Positions 11,395-21,578 of a DNA stretch of 64,000 nucleotides are shown in pieces. A program made the translations under genes and the position numbers. Under the pieces are notes generated by a model. The model was not told the DNA's origin. It searched no databases and saw only the letters and a list, made by a program, of their open reading frames with translations. The stretch is from Jaminaea rosea. Its lineage: Eukaryota > Basidiomycota > Exobasidiomycetes > Microstromatales. The stretch lies in assembly GCF_003144245.1 (NCBI RefSeq), contig NW_020289979.1, positions 372,001 to 436,000 of the forward strand, given 5' to 3'. The first letter of the stretch is position 1; every line of letters starts with the position of its first letter.

Positions 11395-12977
11395 CTACTG
11401 CACCCCAGCCGTCTTCGCAGTCTGAACCTCCTCCCCTCCCCTTTTCGCCTCCTTCCTCTTTGCCCTCTTCTCCCTCTTCTTCAGATTACGCTCCAGAGTC
11501 CCTGCGCCCTTGTAGCTCTCCATCTGCCCCTTGCCCGCCGTGGCGTCCTTCTTGCTCGCAGGCGCTCTCGCCAAGTCTAGAACTGAGAAGCCCGCCCTTC
11601 CGGCTACGCTACTGACGCGAGCTCCACCCTTGGAAGGAGGGATAGAGCCTGAGCCCTTGCGCTCAAATTCGCGCTCCCGCAGGGCTCGCGCTGCAGTCGC
11701 ATCCCGCAGCTGGGAGGGAGCCGGCCCTCCTACGGGAACGGAAGCTCTGCGCTCTCTCTGGACTGCACGTTCCTCCTCCAGTGCTTTGGTCAAGGGGCTC
11801 TCATCCATCTTCGAAGCAGAGTCAGCCCCCGCAGCAGCCGCTTCTTCATCTAGCTGCTTCTTTGTCCGCTCGTCAATCTCCACTATGCGGCCAAGGGAAG
11901 TTGCCGACGGCTTCGTCTTGGAGTCGGCGGGGTGCGGATCATGCGCTGTTGCTGGAGGCGGAGGAGGTGGGGTAATGCCCGTGCGGGGAAGAGGCGAGGA
12001 GGGTAGAGAAGTTGGAGACCCAAGCAGGCGTTCCATTTCTGACTGAAACTCGGTTTGGAGGGGTACGCGCTAGAGGGGCACAGAGGGGAAAGGGAGGAAG
12101 AGTGTCAGTAGGAGTTCGCTGAGAGCTGGTGGTGGTGTTGGTTGCGCTGATCAGAAATCGTAGTGAGTTGTAACCAGCAGGCCTTGCAGCCCAGTCTTCA
12201 AGACTAATCGAATATTTTGTTGTATCTCGTCCTTTGAAGCTTCGGTGTACGCTCGCGCCTGATGCTCACCTGCTGTTGCATTTCACCCTCCAGCGCCTTG
12301 AGTCTCAGGATAGCCAAAGTCCTCTCCATCGTCAGCCCAAAGGTACCCGACAGCACGCGAATCGAGTTCTTCTTCGGGTCTGCACTGTGCAGCGACCACA
12401 TTCGATCACGAATGCTCTGCGATACTGGTGGAGGAGGCCTGAAATACGGGTTGAGTGGGAAGGGCTGCGTAGCCAGGGGTGGATGAGAGCAGGTCAGCGA
12501 CTGAGAATGACTTGCAGCCTGGTATCGCGAGCTGCTCACCGTCTCACCAATCCAATGCGGCCCATGCCCCTTCGGAGGCTCTCCAAAAAGCTGCTGCCCC
12601 TGCCCAGTCACCCACTGCTTGAAGGGCGGCATCCTGGTGAACATTCTGCCATTAACGGCACCGGCACGTCCGCCGCCGGCTGCGGACGGCCTGGCTCGTC
12701 GGCCACGAGTGGGCCGCTGCGATGCTGATTTTGCTGATGACGCTGAGGATACTTCGGACCCGGTGCTCTTTTGTGAAGTCGAAGCTGAGGACGATGCCTC
12801 ACTGTTCGCAGCATCATTGCCGCGAGGCGAGGAAGAAGAGAAGGAGCGCGAGGTCGAGGGTGCATACAAGGAGGATGAAGAAGAGGCGGCTGCCGAGCAA
12901 TGTGGCTGGCTGCTGCCATTGGCGACCGAAAGCTTACCCAGCCTCTTGACGAGACTGCTGGCGTTGCCTCGTGTCAT
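11395..12977 (-). CDS. Mitochondrial small-subunit ribosomal protein mS45 (Bot1/Mrps35 type)
   Basis: Fungal mitoribosome small-subunit protein of the 'eukaryotic mitochondrial regulator' (Bot1) family. Three exons are read: 12977-12540, 12464-12270 and 12069-11395; introns 12465-12539 (75 nt) and 12070-12269 (200 nt), all GT-AG and phase 0; 435 aa. The chosen start MTRGNASSLVKRLGKLSVAN gives a basic, Ser-rich mitochondrial presequence with RSFSSSS. Core motifs: RMPPFKQWVTGQGQQLFGEP, PFPLNPYFRPPPPVS, KKNSIRVLSGTFGLTMERTL and, across the second junction, RVPLQTEFQSEMERLLGS. The latter joins exon 3, which on its own would look like an orphan gene. The C-terminus is Lys/Arg-rich (KKREKRAKRKEAKRG). 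The first intron contains no stop and is a multiple of three. Family call is from remembered motifs of Bot1; the residue-level model is good. Confidence 0.82.
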
Positions 12978-13770
12978 GCTGGTGGTGATGCTGAGGGTCG
13001 TCGCTGTGATGGTCGTGGTCGTGCGATGAGGTTTTGTCAGGTCAAGCCGCCGCCGCCGCCGCCGCCCTCCCGCCTCCCGCCTCCCGTCCAAGTCCGAGAT
13101 CTTCTCGCTTGAGCCTGGATTGAGAAGGCCTTCTCCGCCCGTGGAGCCTCACACAGCTTGGTCAGCCAGGCGCGATGAGCACGGTGCTCTCGACGTTCAC
13201 CAGCTTGGAGACAGTCTACATTCACCAACACTTGCTTCATGATCGACGTGTGTGCTGCATTCTCGCTTCTCTGATGGTGCAAAAAGACCAACATGCCCGC
13301 CTCTCGGGCTGGGTAAAAAGCATACCAGCGTGAAGCAGCCCAATAGTGATCACTTCAGCTTGAGACTCTGCTACAGCTTCTTTGTGAAGACCATGTGATC
13401 CCTGCCCGCATCACAGCGGCGACAATGGCCCGCTCTGTGCCCGCCATCATCTCGCCATCCTTCGCCCGTGACACCCTTTTGCTTGTCTCGCGGTCCATTC
13501 GTCGCTCGCGTGGCAAGTTGCCCTCTCTAATTGAGTCGAGCCCGGAACCGCGGCAGGACCAAGAGGAGCGCGCGCTGGTCTCTTTGGAACGGAGCGGGGG
13601 CAGGGCGGCCCAAGTTGATTCGACAGAGGCGAGCGGGCGAGCGGGCAGGGCAGGCAGGGCAGGCGACGGACGACCTCGACGACGAGAGCCAAAGGCAAGC
13701 AAGCAAGCGCTCCGACTGCTTTCGTTTCCTCCATCTTTCTCGTCCTTTCACCCCAATCGACAAACAGACA
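12978..13770. other. Intergenic region mS45 / eS26
   Basis: Divergent promoter region. It holds short direct repeats of GCGGGC/GGCAGGGCA type at about 13630-13676 and a strong pyrimidine stretch at 13716-13750 (TTTCGTTTCCTCCATCTTTC) that resembles a ribosomal-protein transcription start. Open frames here (for example 13395-13817) have no recognisable protein content. Confidence 0.5.
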
Positions 13771-14132
13771 GTGAGTATCAGCGGCGGCAATGCGAACAGG
13801 AGTCAGGGAGGATATGAAGACACGAGAGGGAGGCATGGACGGAGAGAGAAGTTGCAGCACCGTGGTCGATTGGAGAGGGACAGGAAGGTCATCATGGCAG
13901 GGAAGGGGAAGAAGTGGCGGTGAGACATTGGGTCTTCGCCTTCGAGGTTGAGCTATTCGGCTCAACGGGGAAGCTGGGGGCGATGGAGCTTTGTCCATCT
14001 TGCACGCCCGCTCTTTGGGCAGGGTCGCTGCGGCTAGGCCTGGGAGGAATCGTGGATCGCACCTTCTCCAACTCCCTCTTGCGGCATCCCATGCTCACAC
14101 GCTGCACACTCTTCCTTCTTCGCCACTCGCAG
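13771..14132 (+). other. Probable 5'-leader intron of the eS26 gene
   Basis: A donor ACAGACA|GTGAGTATC at 13771 lies just after the pyrimidine-rich likely start site, and an acceptor CCACTCGCAG ends at 14132, two bases before the eS26 ATG. The 362 nt between have no coding content. Leader introns are common in fungal ribosomal protein genes. Not proven without transcripts. Confidence 0.6.
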
Positions 14133-14134
14133 AG

Positions 14135-14837
14135 ATGACCAAGAAGAGAAGGAATGGTGGCCGCAACAAGCACGGCCGTGGCCACGTCGGCTTCGTTCGC
14201 TGCTCCAACTGCGCCCGTGCCGTCCCCAAGGACAAGGCCATCAAGCGCTTCACCGTCCGCAACATCGTAGAGGCCGCTGCCGTCCGTGACCTTTCCGACG
14301 CCAGCGTCTACGCCGAGTACGCCCTGCCCAAGCTCTACATCAAGATCGCATACTGCGTCTCGTGCGCCATCCACGCGCACGTCGTCCGTGTCCGATCCGC
14401 CGAGGGCCGCAGGATCCGTACGCCCCCCGTTCGCGTGCGCTACAACAGGGATGGCAAGAAGAGTGAGTACCGCAGCGTCTGCAGCAGCGGCAAGACCAAG
14501 AAGGCGATGGAGGGCAGCAATGGTGTGGGTCATCGATGGGCGTCTGGGATTAGGCAAGTTCCAAAAAACATGTTAGACTGCCGACCCCTTTTCGGGATGA
14601 CGAGGCAAAAACCAAATCACCATCTTTCGAATGAGACACGGCGACGAAGAGGAGCAGCAGGGCAAGGAGGGGAAGGGATGCGATGGATCACGCACGATCA
14701 CCATCGACATGATCAGCTGATACTGACCCATCTTTCTCTTCCTCGCACTCTCAGTCAACCCTGCCGTGGCTCAGGTCCAGAACTCCGGCGTCGGTCCTCA
14801 GGCTGGTGGTGCCCCCGCGCCCACTGTCAGGGTCTAA
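14135..14837 (+). CDS. RPS26: 40S ribosomal protein eS26
   Basis: Small-subunit protein at the mRNA exit channel. Exons 14135-14462 and 14755-14837; intron 14463-14754 (292 nt, donor GTGAGT, acceptor CTCTCAG, splitting the Ile codon A|TC). 136 aa. Starts with the canonical [20 protein letters not shown]. The zinc-binding cysteines are in [16 protein letters not shown] and [22 protein letters not shown] ends exon 1. The tail [19 protein letters not shown] is encoded by exon 2 and is lost if the intron is not removed. A second intron probably sits in the leader (see 13771-14132). Convergent with the zinc-finger gene. Confidence 0.96.
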
Positions 14838-15185
14838 GCTTGTCTCTCTCTCACAGCCTTCAATATGATTGAACAGAGTTGCGAGCCCATCATCCTGTAT
14901 TCCTGATTAGCCTCGGTCGATGTTCTCGCTACGAGTTCGCGAGCATCTTGTGCATTACGATCCACACACAATCTCAACATCAACAAAACCACAACCAGTG
15001 CGGCGTGACGCAGCGTACTCGAGTGTGCTGCACGGGTTGTCCTATCTGAGCCGGCCGTCGTGTCGTTCCCACCAACCCGACCAGGGGGCCAACGTCTGAG
15101 GCAAAGCCAAAGGAGACGAATGATTGCATAGTAACGATACAAGTACAATGAAGAGGACGCCCGCTGCTCGTCCGATAGCCTGCGC
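14838..15185. other. Convergent 3' region, eS26 / zinc-finger gene
   Basis: About 350 bp holding the two 3' untranslated regions. No gene, tRNA or repeat seen. Confidence 0.5.
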
Positions 15186-16244
15186 TCAAGCCGCTACAGG
15201 CGTAGCCGCTATCTTTTGCTTCTTCTTCTTCTTCTGCTTCTTCTTGCCCGGCGACGCCTCATCATTGCGGGCCGTAGAGGAGATCTTTGCCTCGATGGGC
15301 CCTTGCTGCTCGGCTGCTGCGCCATTTGCACCTTCCTCTTCGCGGCTGCGCTTCTTGTCCTTCTTCTTGTTGTCCTTCTTCGTTGACTCTGCTGGCGATG
15401 CGGCGGCAGTCTGAATGTCTGCACCGTTCTGTTCAGCCGCTGGCTCTGCATCGTCACCATTTGCAGCCTCGTCCTTCTTATCCTGCTGTTGCTGCTTCGC
15501 CTCCTTGTTGGCCTTACGGCGCTCCTCCTTTGCCTGCTTCCATGCCATTTTGTTGGCCCTCTTGCGCTCCTGCCTGGCCTTTGCCTTCTCTGATCGCCCA
15601 GCCTCTGCGCACTCAGACGGCGCTGACCCATTCTTCGAAGATGCTGGCTTTGAGGCTGGCTTTACCTTCACCCTCGTAGCCTTCTCCTTTTCCTCTCTCC
15701 TCATCTGCTCCGCTTCCATCTCCCTCACAATAGCTCTCGGATCTGCCCCTCCAGTCTCGAAGTCATTTTCCCTCTCCGTCCTGGTGAGCTTCTCCCTCAC
15801 AAAGGTCCTGTAACGGTCTAGTCGACGCTTATGTGCTTTGCTCCCTGCATGTACGTCGACTTGCTGGGTTGACTTGAGTTGTGCGAGTGGGCAGCAAACG
15901 CATGATGTCCAGGGTTGACCGGCTTTGAGGGGTGAGTCGGGGGATGTGTAGAAAGGGGAGGTGAGGGAGGTGCTGATGCTGATTGGCGGGACTGAGAGGC
16001 CAGAAGAGGCATCGGATGCGGCGTCTTCGTCGTCATCGCCGTCTTCTTCATCTTCCTCATCTTCCTCTTCGGCCTCGACTTCGAGCTCCTCCTCGTCATC
16101 ATCCTCGCTCCCACTCTCGCTCTCGCTCTCACTATCCTCGTCCTCGTCCATCATGGTCTCCGGTGCAGCATCTTGGCTAATATCGATGCCCTTCTCCTCA
16201 TCCCTCTCCCTCTGTCGCTTGAATTTGGCCAGGCGCTTGAACAT
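15186..16244 (-). CDS. C2H2-type zinc-finger protein, Lys/Glu-rich, probably nucleolar
   Basis: 352 aa, single exon from ATG 16244; function not recognised. Residues 1-20 are basic (MFKRLAKFKRQRERDEEKG). There follows an acidic block of about 60 residues, then one zinc-finger-like segment at about 112-135: SCVCCP, a spacer, then VHAGSKAHKRRLDRYR, i.e. a Cys-x2-Cys ... His-x5-His pattern like RNA-binding JAZ/U1-type fingers. The C-terminal half is Lys/Arg/Glu-rich coiled coil with KAKARQERKRANKMAW and ends KKKQKKKKKQKIAATPVAA, a typical nucleolar signal. The codons just upstream of the ATG are also open and sit after a possible CAG acceptor at about 16262, so a short first exon cannot be excluded. 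A role in ribosome assembly is inference only. Confidence 0.7.
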   Translation of the reverse strand: MFKRLAKFKRQRERDEEKGIDISQDAAPETMMDEDEDSESESESGSEDDDEEELEVEAEEEDEEDEEDGDDDEDAASDASSGLSVPPISISTSLTSPFYTSPDSPLKAGQPWTSCVCCPLAQLKSTQQVDVHAGSKAHKRRLDRYRTFVREKLTRTERENDFETGGADPRAIVREMEAEQMRREEKEKATRVKVKPASKPASSKNGSAPSECAEAGRSEKAKARQERKRANKMAWKQAKEERRKANKEAKQQQQDKKDEAANGDDAEPAAEQNGADIQTAAASPAESTKKDNKKKDKKRSREEEGANGAAAEQQGPIEAKISSTARNDEASPGKKKQKKKKKQKIAATPVAA

Positions 16245-16604
16245 GAAATCGACGTTGCTTGCTGGATTGGGTTAATTGATGGTGGTCGAGGCAACGAGCG
16301 AGTGAGCCCAGTCCGCCTTGCCTTCTCCGATGCCTTCTCGACGGACCAAATTTCGAGTGTCGTCCGCCCGCCTGTCCGCCTGACTTCACGCGTGGCCTCC
16401 GCGTCGAGAGGAGTCCGAGTGTTTATCCGCCCGCCCGCCCTCCCGCCTACGACTGGTTCGAGGTGTTGGTTGCGGCGACGGCGGCCGCTGCTGCGTCACC
16501 TTCCATCTCCACTCACTATCCCCTTTTCTCACCCTCCTACGTCAGTCATCATTCTCCCTCCTGTACAGTGATCAGATCAGTGGTCTACTAGGATCACGCC
16601 AAGC
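16245..16604. other. Divergent promoter, zinc-finger gene / 1657-aa gene
   Basis: 360 bp, GC-rich (CCGCCCGCCCGCCC near 16428) and then CT-rich toward 16605. No gene seen. Confidence 0.45.
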
Positions 16605-19600
16605 ATGGAGCAGGCAAGACCCACTACCTCAACAAGGGCTCCGCTAGGGGCCCGCAACCTCAACACTCACCACGAAAGGCTCACTCAAGACGGATCCAAT
16701 ACCAAGAACCATCGTGCTTCGTCGCCCTCATCTTCGCTCCTCATGGCAAAAGTCAATGCCATCAGAGCTCGGGAGAATGTCAAGTCAAGGATGCTCCAAC
16801 AAGTCGACTACCCTACTCCACCTCCCTCCAGTCAGTCGCCCGCTCGATCGCAGACATCATCAAGGTACTCTGCATCTGCTTCTCCAAGCCCGCTGACCCC
16901 AGCGAGCAAGGCAAAGGACAGCTACAAGAGAGATCGAGAGATCACCAGCCCTGTCATAGCAGCAAGAACGCAGCTCAAGGACGATTCGCCGAATCCTCGC
17001 ATGAAGAAGAGAACCGATGAGCGACCTACGCCGAATAGGAGACCAGCGACTGCGCAGCCTCGGTACAGCGCTGACAGCGACGCAGACGATGATGATGAGG
17101 CGCAAAATGCAGGGAACAGTCCAAGACGCAGCAAAGCTTCATCAGGAGGTTCTCGCGTCCTCGATCTTATGTCCATCCGCTCAGATCCTATTCCTAGCGA
17201 GACGACTGCTGCCAACATTTCGGCCTCCTTCGACAGCAGCATTCGTCGATCAGGACGAGCACGAACTCAAGCGCCTGGCAAGGGTATCGCAGCCGCTTTG
17301 GCTCCTGCTCCATCCCGAGCTGGCGATCGCGCGTCCCCAGGAGCCTCTTTCTCAACCGGTCGGCAGCGCTCAGCTACTCCTCGTCAAGCCAACTCAGCGT
17401 CTCCCGCCTTCGTCAGTTCTCCTGCTCCTCCAGCAGCCATAGAATCCGAAGCAGAGACGTCCGACCCAAACGAACTGTTCTCGTCCAGCGACGAGGACGA
17501 GAACGAAGCGCAGTACCACTCTCAGCCTATCCTCAAGCCCGTTGCCAAGCGCATTTCTGGCTCTCGCGGTCGTGTCTCCAACTCTCAGCCTCTTCCATCT
17601 TCCTCCGGCAAGTCCAGCAGCGGAGGACGACGTTCTGTTCCTCCTCCGCAGCGTCGTCGCGCCAAATCTGCCCAGCTCGGTACGGCCAAGACGCCCGCCA
17701 ACGGGGGCAAGACTCCGCATGGCAGCAAGAAGAAAGCAGCGACGACCGTCAAGCGGCCCCCACCTATTGGACCTAGGGAAAAGCTGAGCCCCTTTGTCCC
17801 GCGACCAGCGAGCCCAAGTGATGATCCGTTACTGCTCAAGGGACGTGACGGGTACGGTAGGCGGGCGGAGGAGCAGGAGCAGGACTACGAAGATGGCGAG
17901 GTCAATGATACCTTTGCGGCGGTGGGAAGGCAGGGTAGGCGAGCCGCGCCGGCGGACAAAGAACAGTCTTCCTCGTCAGCTACAAGTGAGCGAGTCTCGC
18001 TGCTTGATCCCGCCCTGTCAGAGCATGAGTACTCCTGCGGGCAAGCCGACAGCAGCGAGGACGAGGATGAAGGTGCCGATGACGATGGTGCTGCGATGGA
18101 GCAGGAGCCACAGGGAGCCCACTCTTTCAGCAGCGACTTCTCGCGCCTCGCAGCAGAGATGCGGGCTGACCTTGGCACGGAAGAAAATGCCGCTGCCGAG
18201 GAGATGGAGCAGGAGGAACCCGAGGAATACTCGGTCGAGATGCATGATGCGGGTCACGACGGCCTCGACTTTGCTTTCGGCGCCGATAATCATCACGACG
18301 ATGGCGGCTTCTACATGGATGCGGCTGCAGGCGCTGACAGCGATAGCGATGACGGCGGCTACAGCGCCTTGCAAGAGCAAGAGCAAGCGCAAGCGCAACA
18401 CGTCAGCGGCTCAATGCAAAATCTCGAGACATCAGAGGACCAGAAAGTCGACTTCATGGAGTCGAGAGTCAGTGAGGACGTCTCTGATGCGACCTGGCCA
18501 GACGAGCAGGACGACACCCGCGTGACCGAGCCGGCGGCCAATTACCGAGACGAAGAGGCTCATATCGCTGCAATTCAGGGGTCACCGAGCCGCTCCGCCG
18601 AGGCAGACATCAGACAGGACGAAGATCTCGCTCCTGAGCAACCAGTCAGTGAGGACGAGGCTGTGCAGTCGGTTGACGAGGAGGTGGGCTCGGACCTGCA
18701 TGAGCCAGCGCCACTCGCACCATCTTCTGCGATTAGGGCAGTCGTCGACGACGAGCGCGATGCAGCCGAGGCAGAGGAGACGCTCAATGGCTTCGCAAAT
18801 ATGAGCGTCACGCAAGACGAGGGCGAGGACGAAGAAGAGCATGATGTCAAGGCTGCAGAGAGCCTCTTCAAGCAAGTCACCGGGGCGCCAATTGAGTCCA
18901 CGCCAGCTCGAGCACCGACAGCGGCCACGGCTCAGCCCAGCCTCTTCTCTCAGTCCGTCATACTCCCCTCGCCCTCGACCACGGGCATGGCGCAGCGCTC
19001 TCATTCCCACCTCGAGTCCGATTCAATGCGCTCGATGATGCACTCCCTGCATCGTCCCACACCAATCGTCGAGGTCATGAGCTCTGACGCTCAAGCCGCA
19101 GCCCGTGCGGCAGCCATCTTGCGCCTTCACCACAACTGGATTCATGAAGGCACGCTGACTACCACGGCTGGTCATGATGGTGCCGAGAAGACCTTCGTAG
19201 GCAGCGTTCTCACTGGTGGCCATGACGATACGACAGCGCCTGGTGACAATGAGCTCCCGCAGCTGCTCAAGGACGCGGAGGCTGAGCTGGCGAGATTGGG
19301 TGTTGCAGAGCGGAATCAGGCTCGCTCCAAGACTCCCGATGCTGTCGCCGACACAACGCCGGAGGCCAACTATCCCGCCGCAACGGCTGCAACCCCCCTC
19401 GCCAACCAAACGCTTAGTGCCCCGACGCCTCGCGTGCCTGGCGCTTGGTCGTGGTCACCCCTCAACCTCTCCTTCCTCGCGCCTTCACTGTCAACGGCCT
19501 CCTCTCGCGCTCCTTCTCGCGAGCCAACGCCGCTAAATGGCAACGCTCTCTCCCAGGCGCTGCAGGCTGATTCAACGTCCTTCCCTCGCTCGGCTTGGAA

Positions 19601-21578
19601 AGCGCTGGAGGGTACTGTGAAGGGAATGGTACGCGAGGCTGTCGGCGAAGCTCAAGGCGGGGACAAAGACAAGGCGCAACGTGCCGCATGGCGTACCCTC
19701 TCGCTCTCCACCGCTGTGGATCGCTTCATCGCCGCACACGACATCGACGCCTCTCAACTGCGCGACAGGTGGAGTCGTAGAAGCCTAGAACGCTCAGTGC
19801 TCGCCTTGCAGCGTCAGTACTTCTGCAAGCTTGAGAGGCGTAATTTTGGCTGCTTGACGGAAGAGGAGGCACTCCTGGCCGAGCGACCGTTGGGGAGTGA
19901 GAGCACAACGATTGGACAGATCACTGCGCCGGTCGATATGACGAGCTCGCATTTGCAGACGCCCATGGCTAGTCTCAGTAGGGCTGTCCTGTCTGGTGCC
20001 GAGCCCTCGCCTTTGATGCGGGCTGCCACCGCTTCGCATTCGACGCCGCTTGATCCTCGCAGCGGGTCGAACATTGCCGCAAGCCGAGCCAACTCTGCGG
20101 CACGCGCTGTTCCTCTGGACCCACCTACTCCACTCGCAACACCTAGTCAGCCTTTCCCGTCGCCTGCACCTGCTGAGGCGCACGACGTCGCTGCGACACC
20201 AGTCCAGCAGCAACGCGAATCCAGCACGGAGGGTAGCTTCATGCAGCGCTCTTGGTCGCTCAAGAAGAGGGTTTCGCAGCTCTTCAGACGGGGAGAGGAG
20301 GCTGAGAAGGAGCAGGAGCAGGACCCGCCGCAAAAGCAGGCACAAGAGCAAGAGGGCCAACCGGCAGAGGAATCGACAGAAGTAGTAGTTGAGAGTGAGG
20401 CTTCTTCTTCACCGTCGGAAGAGGAAGTCGTCACAGCCGACGTCGAAGAAGCCCTGCCTTCTCCACATTTCTCTCCTCGATCCATCTACCCTGCTGTTCC
20501 AACCTCGCCCATGCTCTCGTCCGCCATGCCACCACCTCCGCCACCCGAGCCAACAGCCGCCGACCTCTCATCAGCAAGCGCTCGCGAATTGTCCGCATCC
20601 TCCGTATCAGCGCGTCCTCGTGGCCGCAGCAGCATCAGCTCCACGACAAGCAGCTCAGCCGACGACTCTAACAGCTCGCTCCTCGCGCAAGAAGCAGCGG
20701 CAGCCGCGGCCGTCATGCTTCAGAAGCGTCAGCTCAACCGAGTCAGCCGGACTACGGGGCTTGTCACGGAGTCGCCGAAAACAAAAGGCGGCAACAACAG
20801 CTTCATCATCAGCAATAGTACGAGCACCTGGATCTCGCCGCGCGTGCTGCGCAAGGCCAGGGCCAGCCAAGCTGGTGGCGAAGGGGCAAGGAGCCCACTG
20901 GCAAAGAGGACAATCGTGACAGCCGCGGTGGACAGGTACAATACCTCGCGCGCCTCAACATCGCTCCTCTCCCCTCCTCGGGCGCGCAGCTCCCTCTCAC
21001 TCGCGCATCGCTCCAGCTCGTTCGTCCGACCTACTGCGGTGCTCTCCGCAAACAGCCCAGCCAAGCGCGCCTCAGCCCCCGTCTCCTTCCCCAGTCGCAA
21101 CCTCGGCACGAGCGGAGGGGGAAGTCGCGGAGGGTCCTCCTTCGTGCGACCCACCGTTCTCGCGGGACTGGGAGACGACAGTCATGTCTCTGCGCGCTTG
21201 AAGGCTCAAGCTCTTGCGAAAGCCAGAGAAGACCGCACATGGTTGAGCCCCCTTGCTAAGCGCAGAAGAGCGGAACAGCTTGAAGCTCAAGCGGCCGGCA
21301 GGAAGCAAAGTGCGAAGGGTGTAGACCCAATCGCTGCTGCTGTCGCGGCGAAAGCGGCTGAGCGTAGGGCGAGAGGTAGTTGTGCTTCACCTTCCTTTTT
21401 GAGCAGAAGGCGTGCTCAGGAGGAGCAGAAGGAGAACAGCTTCGACCAGTCTGCGGAAGAAGGCAGCAGTAGCCTGCAATTCAGACTGCCCTCAACCAGC
21501 GGTAGTGCGACTTCTGGGCGGCTCTTTGCGCCCAGGCGAGATGCTAGCAGCGGCAGTATCGTGGCTAGGCAACTGTGA
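16605..21578 (+). CDS. Very large, mostly disordered protein of unknown function
   Basis: 1657 aa in one exon; I do not recognise the family. The N-terminus (RAPLGARNLN at about 11-20) looks like an RxxL-type degron. Residues 60-430 are Ser/Pro/Arg-rich with many SP and TP sites; 430-750 are strongly acidic; about 1000-1120 is the most structured part (TLSLSTAVDRFIAAHDIDAS, then LRDRWSRRSLERSVLALQRQ and YFCKLERRNFG). The C-terminal third repeats a short pattern: SWSP at about 949-952, TWISPRVLRKA at 1408, TWLSPLAKRRR at 1545, with a further SPLAKR at about 1429. A KEN box (EEQKENSF) is at 1609-1611. RTIVTAAVDRYNTSRAS and SSSFVRPTAVL/SSFVRPTVLAG repeats are also present. The many CDK-type sites plus degrons suggest a cell-cycle-controlled scaffold, but that is inference. 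Confidence 0.8.
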   Translation: MEQARPTTSTRAPLGARNLNTHHERLTQDGSNTKNHRASSPSSSLLMAKVNAIRARENVKSRMLQQVDYPTPPPSSQSPARSQTSSRYSASASPSPLTPASKAKDSYKRDREITSPVIAARTQLKDDSPNPRMKKRTDERPTPNRRPATAQPRYSADSDADDDDEAQNAGNSPRRSKASSGGSRVLDLMSIRSDPIPSETTAANISASFDSSIRRSGRARTQAPGKGIAAALAPAPSRAGDRASPGASFSTGRQRSATPRQANSASPAFVSSPAPPAAIESEAETSDPNELFSSSDEDENEAQYHSQPILKPVAKRISGSRGRVSNSQPLPSSSGKSSSGGRRSVPPPQRRRAKSAQLGTAKTPANGGKTPHGSKKKAATTVKRPPPIGPREKLSPFVPRPASPSDDPLLLKGRDGYGRRAEEQEQDYEDGEVNDTFAAVGRQGRRAAPADKEQSSSSATSERVSLLDPALSEHEYSCGQADSSEDEDEGADDDGAAMEQEPQGAHSFSSDFSRLAAEMRADLGTEENAAAEEMEQEEPEEYSVEMHDAGHDGLDFAFGADNHHDDGGFYMDAAAGADSDSDDGGYSALQEQEQAQAQHVSGSMQNLETSEDQKVDFMESRVSEDVSDATWPDEQDDTRVTEPAANYRDEEAHIAAIQGSPSRSAEADIRQDEDLAPEQPVSEDEAVQSVDEEVGSDLHEPAPLAPSSAIRAVVDDERDAAEAEETLNGFANMSVTQDEGEDEEEHDVKAAESLFKQVTGAPIESTPARAPTAATAQPSLFSQSVILPSPSTTGMAQRSHSHLESDSMRSMMHSLHRPTPIVEVMSSDAQAAARAAAILRLHHNWIHEGTLTTTAGHDGAEKTFVGSVLTGGHDDTTAPGDNELPQLLKDAEAELARLGVAERNQARSKTPDAVADTTPEANYPAATAATPLANQTLSAPTPRVPGAWSWSPLNLSFLAPSLSTASSRAPSREPTPLNGNALSQALQADSTSFPRSAWKALEGTVKGMVREAVGEAQGGDKDKAQRAAWRTLSLSTAVDRFIAAHDIDASQLRDRWSRRSLERSVLALQRQYFCKLERRNFGCLTEEEALLAERPLGSESTTIGQITAPVDMTSSHLQTPMASLSRAVLSGAEPSPLMRAATASHSTPLDPRSGSNIAASRANSAARAVPLDPPTPLATPSQPFPSPAPAEAHDVAATPVQQQRESSTEGSFMQRSWSLKKRVSQLFRRGEEAEKEQEQDPPQKQAQEQEGQPAEESTEVVVESEASSSPSEEEVVTADVEEALPSPHFSPRSIYPAVPTSPMLSSAMPPPPPPEPTAADLSSASARELSASSVSARPRGRSSISSTTSSSADDSNSSLLAQEAAAAAAVMLQKRQLNRVSRTTGLVTESPKTKGGNNSFIISNSTSTWISPRVLRKARASQAGGEGARSPLAKRTIVTAAVDRYNTSRASTSLLSPPRARSSLSLAHRSSSFVRPTAVLSANSPAKRASAPVSFPSRNLGTSGGGSRGGSSFVRPTVLAGLGDDSHVSARLKAQALAKAREDRTWLSPLAKRRRAEQLEAQAAGRKQSAKGVDPIAAAVAAKAAERRARGSCASPSFLSRRRAQEEQKENSFDQSAEEGSSSLQFRLPSTSGSATSGRLFAPRRDASSGSIVARQL

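Noticed and set aside
13395-13817. 140-codon frame upstream of eS26
   Set aside because: Covers the likely promoter and leader of the ribosomal protein gene; low-complexity Arg/Ser/Gly content.
14463-14754. Possible box C/D snoRNA in the eS26 intron
   Set aside because: A GGGATGACG and a later CTGA resemble boxes C and D, but there is no terminal stem and the spacing is poor.
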